Positions 33,335-40,217 of a stretch of DNA of 40,217 nt are shown one piece after another; the first letter of the stretch is position 1, and every line of letters begins with the position of its first letter. The notes beneath the pieces were generated by a model. It had not been told where the DNA came from. It searched no databases and was given only the letters and a program-made list of their open reading frames with translations. Position numbers and translations under genes: made by a program. This stretch comes from Castellaniella sp. UBA6218 (GTDB taxonomy: Bacteria; Pseudomonadota; Gammaproteobacteria; Burkholderiales; Burkholderiaceae_B). The stretch lies in NCBI GenBank assembly GCA_002421865.1, contig DISE01000018.1, positions 34,635-74,851 on the forward strand, read 5' to 3'.

Positions 33335-33506
33335 CCACCTCGCCGCTTGCAAGCGGCTCGGATTCGACAGGCGAAAAGCATCCCGGGGTGTGACATCTCT
33401 CCACCTCGCCGCTTGCAAGCGGCTCGGATTCGACAGGCGAAAAGCATCCCGAGGCGTGACATCTCTCCACCTCGCCGCTTGCAAGCGGCTCGGATTCGAC
33501 AGGCGA
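33335..33506. repeat. 66-bp tandem repeat, 2.6 copies, each with a 16-bp palindrome
   Basis: Copies start at 33,335, 33,401 and 33,467 (the third is 40 bp long). The first two differ at 2 positions. Each contains the perfect palindrome GCCGCTTGCAAGCGGC. They fill most of the nadB-nrdJ intergenic region (both genes minus strand). Because 66 is divisible by 3, several frames stay open across them; I consider these non-coding. Confidence 0.8.
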
Positions 33507-33532
33507 GGAACAGTCCGCAGGGACTGTTCCTC
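33505..33532. repeat. Dispersed hairpin element after nrdJ
   Basis: GAGGAACAGTCC-GCAG-GGACTGTTCCTC: a perfect 12-bp stem with a 4-nt loop, 8 bp after the nrdJ stop. A sister element stands 8 bp after the fumC stop (39,093-39,120). No T tract follows on the minus strand. Confidence 0.7.
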
Positions 33533-33540
33533 GTCCTGTC

Positions 33541-36423
33541 TCATCCACATGCGCCCGTGTATCCGCAGTGGGTGCAGAACTGGCAGCCGTCTTTCTTGAT
33601 GACGCTGTGCAGGTGGCATTCGGGGCACTCGGTTCCGTGGACGGGCGGCGCCTGGCGGGCCGGATGCGCGGCCGCCATGGCCTCGGCGGCTTCGGACTCG
33701 GCCTGGACGACGCCCATCTGCTCGACGGGCTCGCCCTGTTCGTCAAGGATGCCGAGCATCGCGTAGCGGTGGATCAGCAGGCGGGCGATGTAGGCTTCGG
33801 TCGAGGGGAAGGAACTGGACTTGTCGGCGCCGGGCACACGTGCCAGAAAATCTCCCTGGGGCTCGGCGTAATTCATCAGCTTGCGCAGCTTCATGGCGAT
33901 CCAGGCCGGATCGACGATGCGCATGTCCAGGCTCAGGAGCTTGAACAGGCCCTCGAAAGCACGCGGGAACTTGCCGGCGCCCCACACCGAGTACGGACGA
34001 GTGGAGCCGTCGGGCATGCGCAATTCCTTGACCATCAGCACGAAATCGTCGCCCGTCACCGGGTTGAGCACATCGCAGATCCAGCCCATGGTGCCATCTG
34101 GGCCGGTCTTGGGTTCGCGCGGCGCGATCAGAGCTTCCATCATGGCCGACTTGGGCGCGGCCGCGGCGTCGATGTCGATGCCCAGGGAGCGGTGGCGGAA
34201 CGCGACCAGACGCGCCAGGGCGGCCACCGTCGAGGGCACCCAGATCGGCTCGCCGGCTTCGGGATCCAGTATCTGGAAGGCCGAGCCGCCATTGGTACCG
34301 GCCAGGACTTCCAGTTTGCGATTGAGCCAGGGGAAGTCGTCCGTGTACATGTCCAGGCTGAGCATCTTGGACACGGAGCCCAGGCCGCGCGGCGGGCGGG
34401 CGCCGTTGACCCAGACTTCGAAGGGCCGCTTCTGCAGATCGGACACAAAGACCACGAAACTGCCTTCCGGAGACTCGATGGCGTCCGATGCCCAGCAGGA
34501 TGCCCCGCGCGGCAACCGTGGTCGATTGGGCCAGCGCAGGCTGTTGAGCACGGGCTCGATGACGCGCTTGAGCACCAGGCGGCGGTCGGCCTCTGACAAG
34601 GAGATGGCCTCCGGCTGCGCGGGCGCTTCGGCCGCCGGAGTCACGGACAATACGGCGCCGCGCTTGCCGCTAGGGCGATAGGTGGTGATGCCCTTCAGGC
34701 CGAGTTTCCAGGCCTGCATGTACAGATCCTTGAAGTCCTCGTAGGGGTAGTCCGCAGCCACGTTCACGGTCTTGGAAATCGCGGCGTCGACGTGGTCCTT
34801 GACGGCCGCGACCATCAGCGCGTGGTCGCGCGCGGAGATCTCCAGGGCGGTACGGAAATACGGCGGCAGCGCGCCGGACACATCGCCCCCCATCAGGCGG
34901 TAGAGCCGGTAGGCATGGTCCTCGACCACATAGTCCTGCCTGCCGCCATCGGCCATGCGTTTGGTGCGCGTGTAGGTCCAGGAGAAAGGCGGTTCGATGC
35001 CGTTGGAGGCATTGTCCGCAAAGGCCAGGGAAATCGTGCCTGTCGGGGCGATCGAGGTGAGATGGCTGTTGCGGATGCCGTGCTCCGCGATGGCGGCGCG
35101 AATGTCCTCGGGCAAGCGCCGGGCAAAACCGCTGTCCAGATAGGGACCGGCCTGGAAGCCTGGGAAAGGTCCGCGCTCGCGGGCCAGGTCCACCGAGGCC
35201 CGATAAGCGGCGTGGGCCACCTCGCGAGCGAACCGGGCGGCCATCGCGCGCGCAGGTTCGCTGTCATAGGCCAGCTTCAGCATGATCAGGGCATCGCCCA
35301 GCCCTGTGACGCCCAGACCGACGCGGCGTTTGCGGGCGGCCTCGGCCGCCTGCTCGGGCAGCGGCCAGACGGTGGCGTCGAGCACATTGTCCAGCATGCG
35401 CACGGCCACCCCCACGACCTCGGCCAGGCCGTCCCAATCCACCGAAGGATCACCCTGCAAGCCGAACGGGTCGCGCACGAAGCGCGTCAGGTCGATGGAA
35501 CCCAGGCAGCAGCAGCCGTAGCCCGGCAGCGGCTGTTCGCCGCAGGGGTTGGTGGCATCCAGCGTTTCCAGATAATGCAGATTGTTCTCGCCGTTGATCC
35601 GGTCATGGAACAGCACGCCGGGCTCGGCGTAGTCGTAGGTGGATCGCATGATCCGGTCCCACAGGTCGCGTGCCCGGATTTCGCGGTAGACCCACAGACC
35701 GTCCTCGCGACGATAGGCGCCGGCGGCCTTGAGGTCGTCCGAAGGCTCCGCCGCATGGGTCAGGGGAAACGGGGCGTCGTGCTCGACGGCGCGCATGAAT
35801 TCGTCGGTGACGCTGACTGACACGTTAAAGTTAGTCAGTTCGCCGGCCGTCTGTTTGGCCTCGATGAACGTCTCGATGTCGGGATGGCCGACGTCGAGCA
35901 CACCCATCTGTGCGCCGCGCCGCGATCCGGCCGATTCGACGGTCTCGCAGGAGCGGTCGAACACGCGCATGTAGGAAACGGGCCCGGACGCCTTTGAGGC
36001 CGTCCCCTTGACGATGGCGCCCGCCGGACGGATGTGGCTGAAGTTGTAACCCACCCCGCCGCCGCGGCGCATCGTCTCGGCGGCCTTTTGCAGGGCGTCG
36101 TAGATGCCCGGCCGGCCGTCCACCGGATCGGACACCGAATCGCCGACCGGCTGGACGAAGCAGTTGATGAGCGTGGCGGCAAGGTCCGTGCCTGCGGCCG
36201 AATTGATACGGCCCGCAGGGATGAAACCGCGCTGCTGGGCATCCAGGAACAAGGCACGGTAACGGGCGCGCTGCTTCGGTTTTTCGACCGCGGCCAACGC
36301 GCGCGCCACGCGCTGCTGGATTTCGACGATCGAGGTTTCATCGCCTTTGGCGTATTTTTCCCGCAGGACTTCGACGGAAATGGACTGGGTTTCCAGGCCC
36401 GAGAAGACATCGACTCGGTTCAT
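33541..36423 (-). CDS. nrdJ: Adenosylcobalamin-dependent ribonucleotide reductase (class II)
   Basis: A 960-residue oxygen-independent ribonucleotide reductase. N-terminal: GRINSAAGTDLAATLINCFVQP with the first redox Cys, GGGVGYNFSHIRPAG, the core NPCGEQPLPGYGCC with the radical-site region, and SIAPTGTISLAF. From about residue 620 a TSCPD-like domain follows, and the C-terminus carries a zinc-ribbon/redox tail (CPECH ... CQFCTHCGYTGACG). AGGAG precedes the ATG. It needs vitamin B12; no cobalamin riboswitch is recognisable in the 109 bp upstream. It lets the cell make dNTPs with or without oxygen, consistent with the low-oxygen theme. Confidence 0.95.
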   Translation of the reverse strand: MNRVDVFSGLETQSISVEVLREKYAKGDETSIVEIQQRVARALAAVEKPKQRARYRALFLDAQQRGFIPAGRINSAAGTDLAATLINCFVQPVGDSVSDPVDGRPGIYDALQKAAETMRRGGGVGYNFSHIRPAGAIVKGTASKASGPVSYMRVFDRSCETVESAGSRRGAQMGVLDVGHPDIETFIEAKQTAGELTNFNVSVSVTDEFMRAVEHDAPFPLTHAAEPSDDLKAAGAYRREDGLWVYREIRARDLWDRIMRSTYDYAEPGVLFHDRINGENNLHYLETLDATNPCGEQPLPGYGCCCLGSIDLTRFVRDPFGLQGDPSVDWDGLAEVVGVAVRMLDNVLDATVWPLPEQAAEAARKRRVGLGVTGLGDALIMLKLAYDSEPARAMAARFAREVAHAAYRASVDLARERGPFPGFQAGPYLDSGFARRLPEDIRAAIAEHGIRNSHLTSIAPTGTISLAFADNASNGIEPPFSWTYTRTKRMADGGRQDYVVEDHAYRLYRLMGGDVSGALPPYFRTALEISARDHALMVAAVKDHVDAAISKTVNVAADYPYEDFKDLYMQAWKLGLKGITTYRPSGKRGAVLSVTPAAEAPAQPEAISLSEADRRLVLKRVIEPVLNSLRWPNRPRLPRGASCWASDAIESPEGSFVVFVSDLQKRPFEVWVNGARPPRGLGSVSKMLSLDMYTDDFPWLNRKLEVLAGTNGGSAFQILDPEAGEPIWVPSTVAALARLVAFRHRSLGIDIDAAAAPKSAMMEALIAPREPKTGPDGTMGWICDVLNPVTGDDFVLMVKELRMPDGSTRPYSVWGAGKFPRAFEGLFKLLSLDMRIVDPAWIAMKLRKLMNYAEPQGDFLARVPGADKSSSFPSTEAYIARLLIHRYAMLGILDEQGEPVEQMGVVQAESEAAEAMAAAHPARQAPPVHGTECPECHLHSVIKKDGCQFCTHCGYTGACG

Positions 36424-36473
36424 GCCGGCTCCTGTTGATGAAGGACGGGTCCGATGTTCCGGACCCCGAAAGT

Positions 36474-36510
36474 AAAAAACCCTGCGGCGGCCAACGGCCG
36501 CGCACAGGGT
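36474..36510 (-). terminator. Rho-independent terminator of the cytochrome c gene
   Basis: On the minus strand, CCCTG ... CGGCC-GTT-GGCCG ... CAGGG forms a GC-rich stem followed directly by TTTTTT. It starts 22 bp after the cytochrome c stop and separates that gene from nrdJ. A second small dyad, GGGTCCG/CGGACCC (36,447-36,466), lies in the nrdJ leader. Confidence 0.85.
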
Positions 36511-36531
36511 CCGCGCATGCGCGTCGGGCGA

Positions 36532-36864
36532 TCAGTGCGGGGCGCCAGCCACCAGCCAGTCGACCACCGTCTTGATGTCGGCGTCGGAAATGCCGACGTT
36601 GGGCGGCATCGGAATCGGGCCGTACACGCCGGAGCTGCCGCCCCTGATGTGCTTGGTGAGGACGTCGGCGGCATCCGCCTGGCCCTTGTGCTTGGCCGCG
36701 ACGTCGATGTAAGCGGGTCCGACGACCTTCTTGTCGACCGCATGGCAGGCCAGACAGGCGTTCTTGGTCAGGATGTCCTTGACCAGGGCGAAATCCGGCG
36801 CGGCGTGGGCGGCCTGGCCCATGGCCAGCAGGGAAAGGCTCAGGGCGAGAGCGGACAGTTTCAT
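36532..36864 (-). CDS. Small periplasmic cytochrome c (c5/c551 type)
   Basis: A 110-residue monoheme cytochrome. Residues 1-21 are a Sec signal peptide ending AAHA; heme attachment is CLACH (37-41) and the axial Met is probably Met86 in PIPMPPN. Electron carrier between periplasmic or membrane redox enzymes; the partner is unknown. The start at 36,864 follows GGAG, and the upstream in-frame extension would spoil the signal peptide. It has its own terminator. Confidence 0.9.
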   Translation of the reverse strand: MKLSALALSLSLLAMGQAAHAAPDFALVKDILTKNACLACHAVDKKVVGPAYIDVAAKHKGQADAADVLTKHIRGGSSGVYGPIPMPPNVGISDADIKTVVDWLVAGAPH

Positions 36865-37091
36865 GTGTGAGTCTCCGTCAGACAGGGAAGTTTCCGGTGG
36901 GCACCCCACGAGCGCCCCACATCGCCTCGCCGCCGGCAAGCCGGGCGTCAAAGGCGCATCATTACACCATGGTCGGTCAATTCACAGGAGATTACCACTA
37001 CGAATTGTAGGTTTTACCAGCCGGGCGTCTTTCTTTGATTGTACGTCCGTCCTATCATGGAATCGACCGACCTCCATCGTGGAACCTGATC

Positions 37092-37583
37092 ATGATCAAC
37101 GGCGCGCTGCCTCCCCCCTGGGACATCGAGACATGGCTGAATGTCCACGACGACACGCCCACGCTGGAATCGCTGCGCGGATCCGTGGTGGTCGTGCATG
37201 CCTTCCAGATGCTGTGTCCGGGATGCGTGTCCCACGGACTGCCCCAGGCCAAGGCGATCCATGAATCCTTTCCCCCGGGTCGCGTCCAGGTGATCGGACT
37301 GCACACGGTCTTCGAGCATCACGCCGCCATGGGCGAAGTCGCGTTGCGCGCGTTTCTGCATGAATACCGGATCCGCTTTCCCGTGGGCATCGATCGGCCC
37401 GCGCCATCCGGCAATCCGATTCCCCTGACCATGCAGGCCTGGGGCCTTCAGGGCACGCCGTCCCTGGTGATCCTGGACGCCCGGGGCAGTGTCCGCCTGC
37501 ATCACTTCGGCCGGCTCGACGACCTGCGGGCGGGCGCCGTCATTGGTCGGCTTCTGGCCGAGGCGGACGCGATGGCCCCATGA
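37092..37583 (+). CDS. Thioredoxin-fold redoxin/peroxiredoxin-like protein
   Basis: A 163-residue cytoplasmic protein with the thioredoxin fold: VVVVHAFQMLCPGCVSHGLPQ (C42-P-G-C45), a helix, VQVIGLHTVFE, and the cis-Pro loop GTPSLVILDARG. A C-P-G-C active site suggests thiol-disulfide exchange or an AhpC/TSA-like role. The start at 37,092 is preferred over 37,035 for homology reasons, although no strong ribosome site is seen. Its 3' end overlaps the convergent slipin gene by 44 nt. Confidence 0.78.
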   Translation: MINGALPPPWDIETWLNVHDDTPTLESLRGSVVVVHAFQMLCPGCVSHGLPQAKAIHESFPPGRVQVIGLHTVFEHHAAMGEVALRAFLHEYRIRFPVGIDRPAPSGNPIPLTMQAWGLQGTPSLVILDARGSVRLHHFGRLDDLRAGAVIGRLLAEADAMAP

Positions 37584-38328
37584 AACCAGCCAGCAGATCG
37601 ATCGGAATCGGAAAGACCAAAGTGGATGATTTGTCGCCCGCCACCTGAGCCAGGGTCTCCAGGTAGCGCAATTGCATGGCGGATGGCTCCTGCGCCAGTG
37701 TATTGGCCGCATCGGCCAGCGCCCGCGCCGCCTGGCGTTCGCCCTCGGCGTGGATGACCTTGGCGCGGCGTTCGCGCTCGGCCTCCGCCTGGCGCGCCAT
37801 GGCCCGTACCATGGTCTCGTTCAAGCCGATGTCCTTGATCTCCACGTTGGTGACCTTGATGCCCCATCCGTCCGTCTGGGCGTCCAGGATGGTCTGGACG
37901 TCGAGATTCAGCTTTTCGCGTTCGGCCAGCATCTCGTCCAGCTCGTGCTTGCCCAGTACCGCCCGCAGCGTCGTCTGCGCCAGCTGGCTGGTGGCTTCCA
38001 GGTAGCGTTCGACCTGGATGATCGCCTTGCCGGGATCCACCACACGGAAATACACCACCGCGTTCACCTGCACCGACACATTGTCGCGGGAAATCACATC
38101 CTGAGGCGGGATGTCCAGCGTCACCACGCGCATGTCCACCCGCAGCGCATGCTGCAGGAAGGGAATGACGATGATCAGTCCCGGCCCCTTGGTGCCGGTG
38201 TACCGGCCCAGTGTGAAGATGACGGCACGCTCATATTCACGCAGGATGCGGAACAGCTTGAACAGCACGAACACCAGAAAAATGAGCACCAGCAGGCCGA
38301 GGCCCGAATTCAGTTCCAGGAACATCAT
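37540..38328 (-). CDS. Slipin / stomatin-like (SPFH) protein
   Basis: A 262-residue protein with one N-terminal membrane anchor (about 8-28), the SPFH/band-7 domain (about 32-190, with PGLIIVIPFLQHALRVDMRV and DNVSVQVNAVVYFRVVDP) and a charged helical C-terminal part (EAERERRAKVIHAEGERQA). These form membrane scaffolds involved in quality control. The true start is the MMFLEL ATG; a longer frame upstream lies in nfeD. The start overlaps the NfeD-like stop (ATGA), the standard NfeD-slipin pair. Confidence 0.92.
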   Translation of the reverse strand: MMFLELNSGLGLLVLIFLVFVLFKLFRILREYERAVIFTLGRYTGTKGPGLIIVIPFLQHALRVDMRVVTLDIPPQDVISRDNVSVQVNAVVYFRVVDPGKAIIQVERYLEATSQLAQTTLRAVLGKHELDEMLAEREKLNLDVQTILDAQTDGWGIKVTNVEIKDIGLNETMVRAMARQAEAERERRAKVIHAEGERQAARALADAANTLAQEPSAMQLRYLETLAQVAGDKSSTLVFPIPIDLLAGFMGPSRPPRPEADQ

Positions 38329-38654
38329 GAGGGCTCTCCCAGAGAAACATCCCGATCGGGGACGGGTTCGACTTCGAGCATCAGTCCGCGTTCGGCCCGG
38401 ACCCGCACGGCCTGGCCCGGCCGCAACAGGGTGTCCGCATGCACTTGCCAGATTTCTCCGCGCACCAGGGCGCGTGCGCGGCCACGCGCATCGGATGCCT
38501 GGGTGATCTCGCCGATCATGCCGGGCAACTCTTCGTTTCCGCCCCGTGCACGGCCGCGATGCGCCTGGATGGCGACGACCACGGCCAGCAGCAGGATCAG
38601 TCCCAGAAGCGACAGAGCCCAGACCGATTGCGAACCGAAATAGACCAGCAGCAT
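38325..38654 (-). CDS. Short NfeD-like protein
   Basis: A 109-residue protein with one membrane helix (about 10-30) and a C-terminal OB-fold domain (LPGMIGEITQASD ... GEIWQVHADTLLRPGQAVRV) like the C-terminal part of NfeD/STOPP proteins. It lacks the ClpP-like protease domain of long NfeD. It is translationally coupled to the slipin gene, with which such proteins act. Confidence 0.85.
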   Translation of the reverse strand: MLLVYFGSQSVWALSLLGLILLLAVVVAIQAHRGRARGGNEELPGMIGEITQASDARGRARALVRGEIWQVHADTLLRPGQAVRVRAERGLMLEVEPVPDRDVSLGEPS

Positions 38655-38684
38655 GTCTTTTCCGAAGTGGGTGGCGGGAACCGC

Positions 38685-39068
38685 TCAGGCGAGGCGGTGA
38701 CGCCTGGCGTAATCGTTCATCGCGTCGGCGAGGATCAGCGCATGATTGTGTTCGGGATCCTTGGCGCCGAACACCAGGGTGATGCGCCGGCCTTTCGCCG
38801 CGGCGAAGACCTCGCCCATGCGGGCCTGCGCCTGCTCGTCTCTCAATTCGGCGTCGTAGTCGCGGCGAAAGCCTTCCCAGTGTTCGGGCTTGTGCCCGAA
38901 CCAGGTGCGCAGCGCCGGGCTGGGGGCCAGGTCCTTGCACCAAAGGTCATATTCGAACGCATCCTTGGAGATGCCGCGCGGCCAGAGCCGGTCGATGAAC
39001 ACGCGCAGACCGTCGGTGTCCGACGGGGCTTCGTAAACGCGTTTGATCTGTACAGGCGATTTCATCAT
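38685..39068 (-). CDS. DUF488 (YeaO-like) protein
   Basis: A 127-residue soluble protein with the YeaO signature: IKRVYEAPSDTDGLRVFIDRLWPRGISKD, LAPSPALRTWFGHKPEHWEGFRRDY and ITLVFGAKDPEHNHALILADAM. Function is unknown. The gene starts with two consecutive Met codons, neither with a strong ribosome site. It lies 30 bp upstream of the NfeD-like gene and follows fumC, with the dispersed hairpin between. Confidence 0.85.
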   Translation of the reverse strand: MMKSPVQIKRVYEAPSDTDGLRVFIDRLWPRGISKDAFEYDLWCKDLAPSPALRTWFGHKPEHWEGFRRDYDAELRDEQAQARMGEVFAAAKGRRITLVFGAKDPEHNHALILADAMNDYARRHRLA

Positions 39069-39092
39069 GTTCGCGGCCCGGATCCGTCTGAC

Positions 39093-39120
39093 GCGGGACA
39101 GTCCGCAGGGGCTGTCCCGC
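39093..39120. repeat. Dispersed hairpin element after fumC
   Basis: GCGGGACAGTCC-GCAG-GGGCTGTCCCGC: a 12-bp stem with one G-T type mismatch and the same GCAG loop as the element at 33,505-33,532, again 8 bp after a minus-strand stop codon. Confidence 0.7.
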
Positions 39121-39128
39121 GTCCGGCC

Positions 39129-40217
39129 TCATGCCTTGCTCGGGTGAGTCATGTCCAGAGGGACGATCCATTCATCGTACTGCGCATCGGTCAGAAAGCC
39201 CAGCGCCAGTGCGGCTTCCCGCAGGGTGCTGTGTTCCTTGTGGGCCTTCTTGGCGATGGCGGCGGCCTTGTCGTAACCAATGTGGCGGTTCAGCGCCGTG
39301 ACCAGCATCAGGTTCTTGTTCAGATTTTCCTCGATGCGAGGCCGGTTGGGCTCGATGCCGACGGCGCAGTGCTCGTCGAAGGACAGGCAGGCGTCGGCCA
39401 GCAGGCCGATGCTTTCCAGGACGTTGTGCACCATGACGGGCTTGTAGACGTTCAACTGGAAATTGCCCTGGGACCCCGCGAAGGCCACGGCGGCGTCATT
39501 GCCGTAGACCTGGGCGCAGACCATGGTCATGGCCTCGCACTGGGTGGGGTTGACCTTGCCCGGCATGATGGACGAGCCGGGTTCGTTTTCCGGAATCAGC
39601 AGCTCGCCAATGCCGCAGCGCGGACCGCTGGACAGCCAGCGCACGTCATTGGCGATCTTCATCAGGGCGCCGGCCAGGGTGCGCAGCGCGGCCGACAGGT
39701 TGACCAGCGCGTCATGAGCGGACAAGGCGAAGAACTTGTTTTCGGCGCTGCGGAACGGCAGGCCGGTAATGTCGGCGATGCGCGCGGCGGCCAGCTCACC
39801 GAAACGCGGATGGGCGTTCAGGCCGGTGCCCACGGCCGTGCCGCCGATCGCCAGGTCATAGATGCCAGGCAGCGCCGATTGCACGGCGTCCAGGGCGAAG
39901 TCGATCTGCGCCACCCAGGCGCTGATTTCCTGGCCCAGCGTGATCGGCGTGGCGTCCTGCAGATGGGTGCGGCCCGTCTTGACGATGTCCTGGAAAGCCC
40001 TGGCCTTGGCGTCCAGCGTGGCGCGCAGCCGCCCGACGGACGGGAAAAAGTGACGCGACAGCTCTTCGGCCACTGCGATGTGCATGGCCGTGGGAAAGGT
40101 ATCGTTGGAAGACTGGCCGCGATTCACGTGGTCGTTCGGGTGAACCGGGGCCTTGGAGCCGACCTGCCCGCCGGCCAGCTCGATGGCCCGGTTGGAGATG
40201 ACCTCGTTGGCGTTCAT
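39129..40217 (-). CDS. fumC: Class II fumarase, 3' part (5' end outside window)
   Basis: Fumarate hydratase converting fumarate to malate in the TCA cycle. The 362 visible residues start at the NEVISNRAIELAGG segment, which lies about 100 residues into FumC (about 460 in total), so the gene continues past the right edge and the Met at the edge is internal. Signature GSSIMPGKVNPTQCE, HPNDHVNRGQSSNDTFPTAMH and TGRTHLQDATPITLGQE are clear. This is the oxygen-stable, iron-independent fumarase type. Confidence 0.95.
   Translation of the reverse strand: MNANEVISNRAIELAGGQVGSKAPVHPNDHVNRGQSSNDTFPTAMHIAVAEELSRHFFPSVGRLRATLDAKARAFQDIVKTGRTHLQDATPITLGQEISAWVAQIDFALDAVQSALPGIYDLAIGGTAVGTGLNAHPRFGELAAARIADITGLPFRSAENKFFALSAHDALVNLSAALRTLAGALMKIANDVRWLSSGPRCGIGELLIPENEPGSSIMPGKVNPTQCEAMTMVCAQVYGNDAAVAFAGSQGNFQLNVYKPVMVHNVLESIGLLADACLSFDEHCAVGIEPNRPRIEENLNKNLMLVTALNRHIGYDKAAAIAKKAHKEHSTLREAALALGFLTDAQYDEWIVPLDMTHPSKA

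Noticed and set aside
33335..33532. CRISPR array
   Set aside because: The repeats are directly adjacent 66-bp units without variable spacers, and no cas genes are present.
33265..33766. Open frames through the 66-bp repeats
   Set aside because: Openness follows from a period divisible by 3; the products are pure repeat translations with no ribosome site and overlap nrdJ.
36424..36531. Cobalamin riboswitch upstream of nrdJ
   Set aside because: The leader is too short and lacks a B12-box-like element; it holds only a small dyad and the upstream gene's terminator.

Overview
The window reads as chromosomal DNA of a high-GC betaproteobacterium, most likely from the Alcaligenaceae (Bordetella/Achromobacter/Castellaniella type). 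This is inferred from the gene families present (nadA-nadC with convergent nadB, class II nrdJ, fumC, slipin/NfeD), the GC-rich codon use and the intergenic repeat style. No rRNA or tRNA is visible to fix the genus.

Layout. (1) About 1-5.66 kb is the right-hand part of a Tn7/Tn5053-like transposon with visibly lower GC. It has a tniA-tniB-tniQ-type operon on the minus strand, transposase-site-like repeats outside tniA, and metal-related cargo at the far left (the tail of a His-rich protein and a half-length GDT1 protein). The left end lies outside the window. (2) About 5.76-27.42 kb is a compact stress/low-oxygen survival island: two Zn alcohol dehydrogenases, an MgtA-like P-type ATPase, a Pat-like acyl-CoA-synthetase/GNAT protein, an APH/P-loop kinase fusion, a tandem universal stress protein, split LigD polymerase and phosphoesterase proteins, acetoacetyl-CoA reductase, phasin and PHB synthase, a small DksA/TraR protein, an SPW membrane protein, Hsp20, a CBS protein, a PAS histidine kinase with a LuxR-type regulator, an FNR-type regulator and a triple-BON protein. 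(3) About 27.4-40.2 kb is ordinary chromosome: arsB and an intact GDT1 gene behind a yybP-ykoY-type Mn riboswitch, nadA/nadC/nadB, nrdJ, a cytochrome c, a thioredoxin-fold protein, slipin/NfeD, a DUF488 protein and the 3' part of fumC.

The strongest system-level signal is regulatory. Nine 14-bp FNR/ANR-like boxes (TTGAT-N4-ATCAA type, one a perfect match) lie upstream of nearly every transcription unit in the island, mostly 65-125 nt before the start codon. The island also encodes an FNR-family regulator with the E-x-x-S-R recognition helix, but that gene carries an apparent one-base deletion and would be truncated as written. Together the genes suggest a dormancy-like programme for oxygen limitation: fermentative redox balance, PHB turnover, protein protection, protein acetylation and DNA-end repair.

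Other points of interest are a Tyr in place of the phosphohistidine in the Pat-like protein, a LigD system lacking its ligase domain, an arsenite pump in an apparent Mn-riboswitch operon, a GDT1 protein collapsed to half length, and two families of palindromic intergenic repeats.
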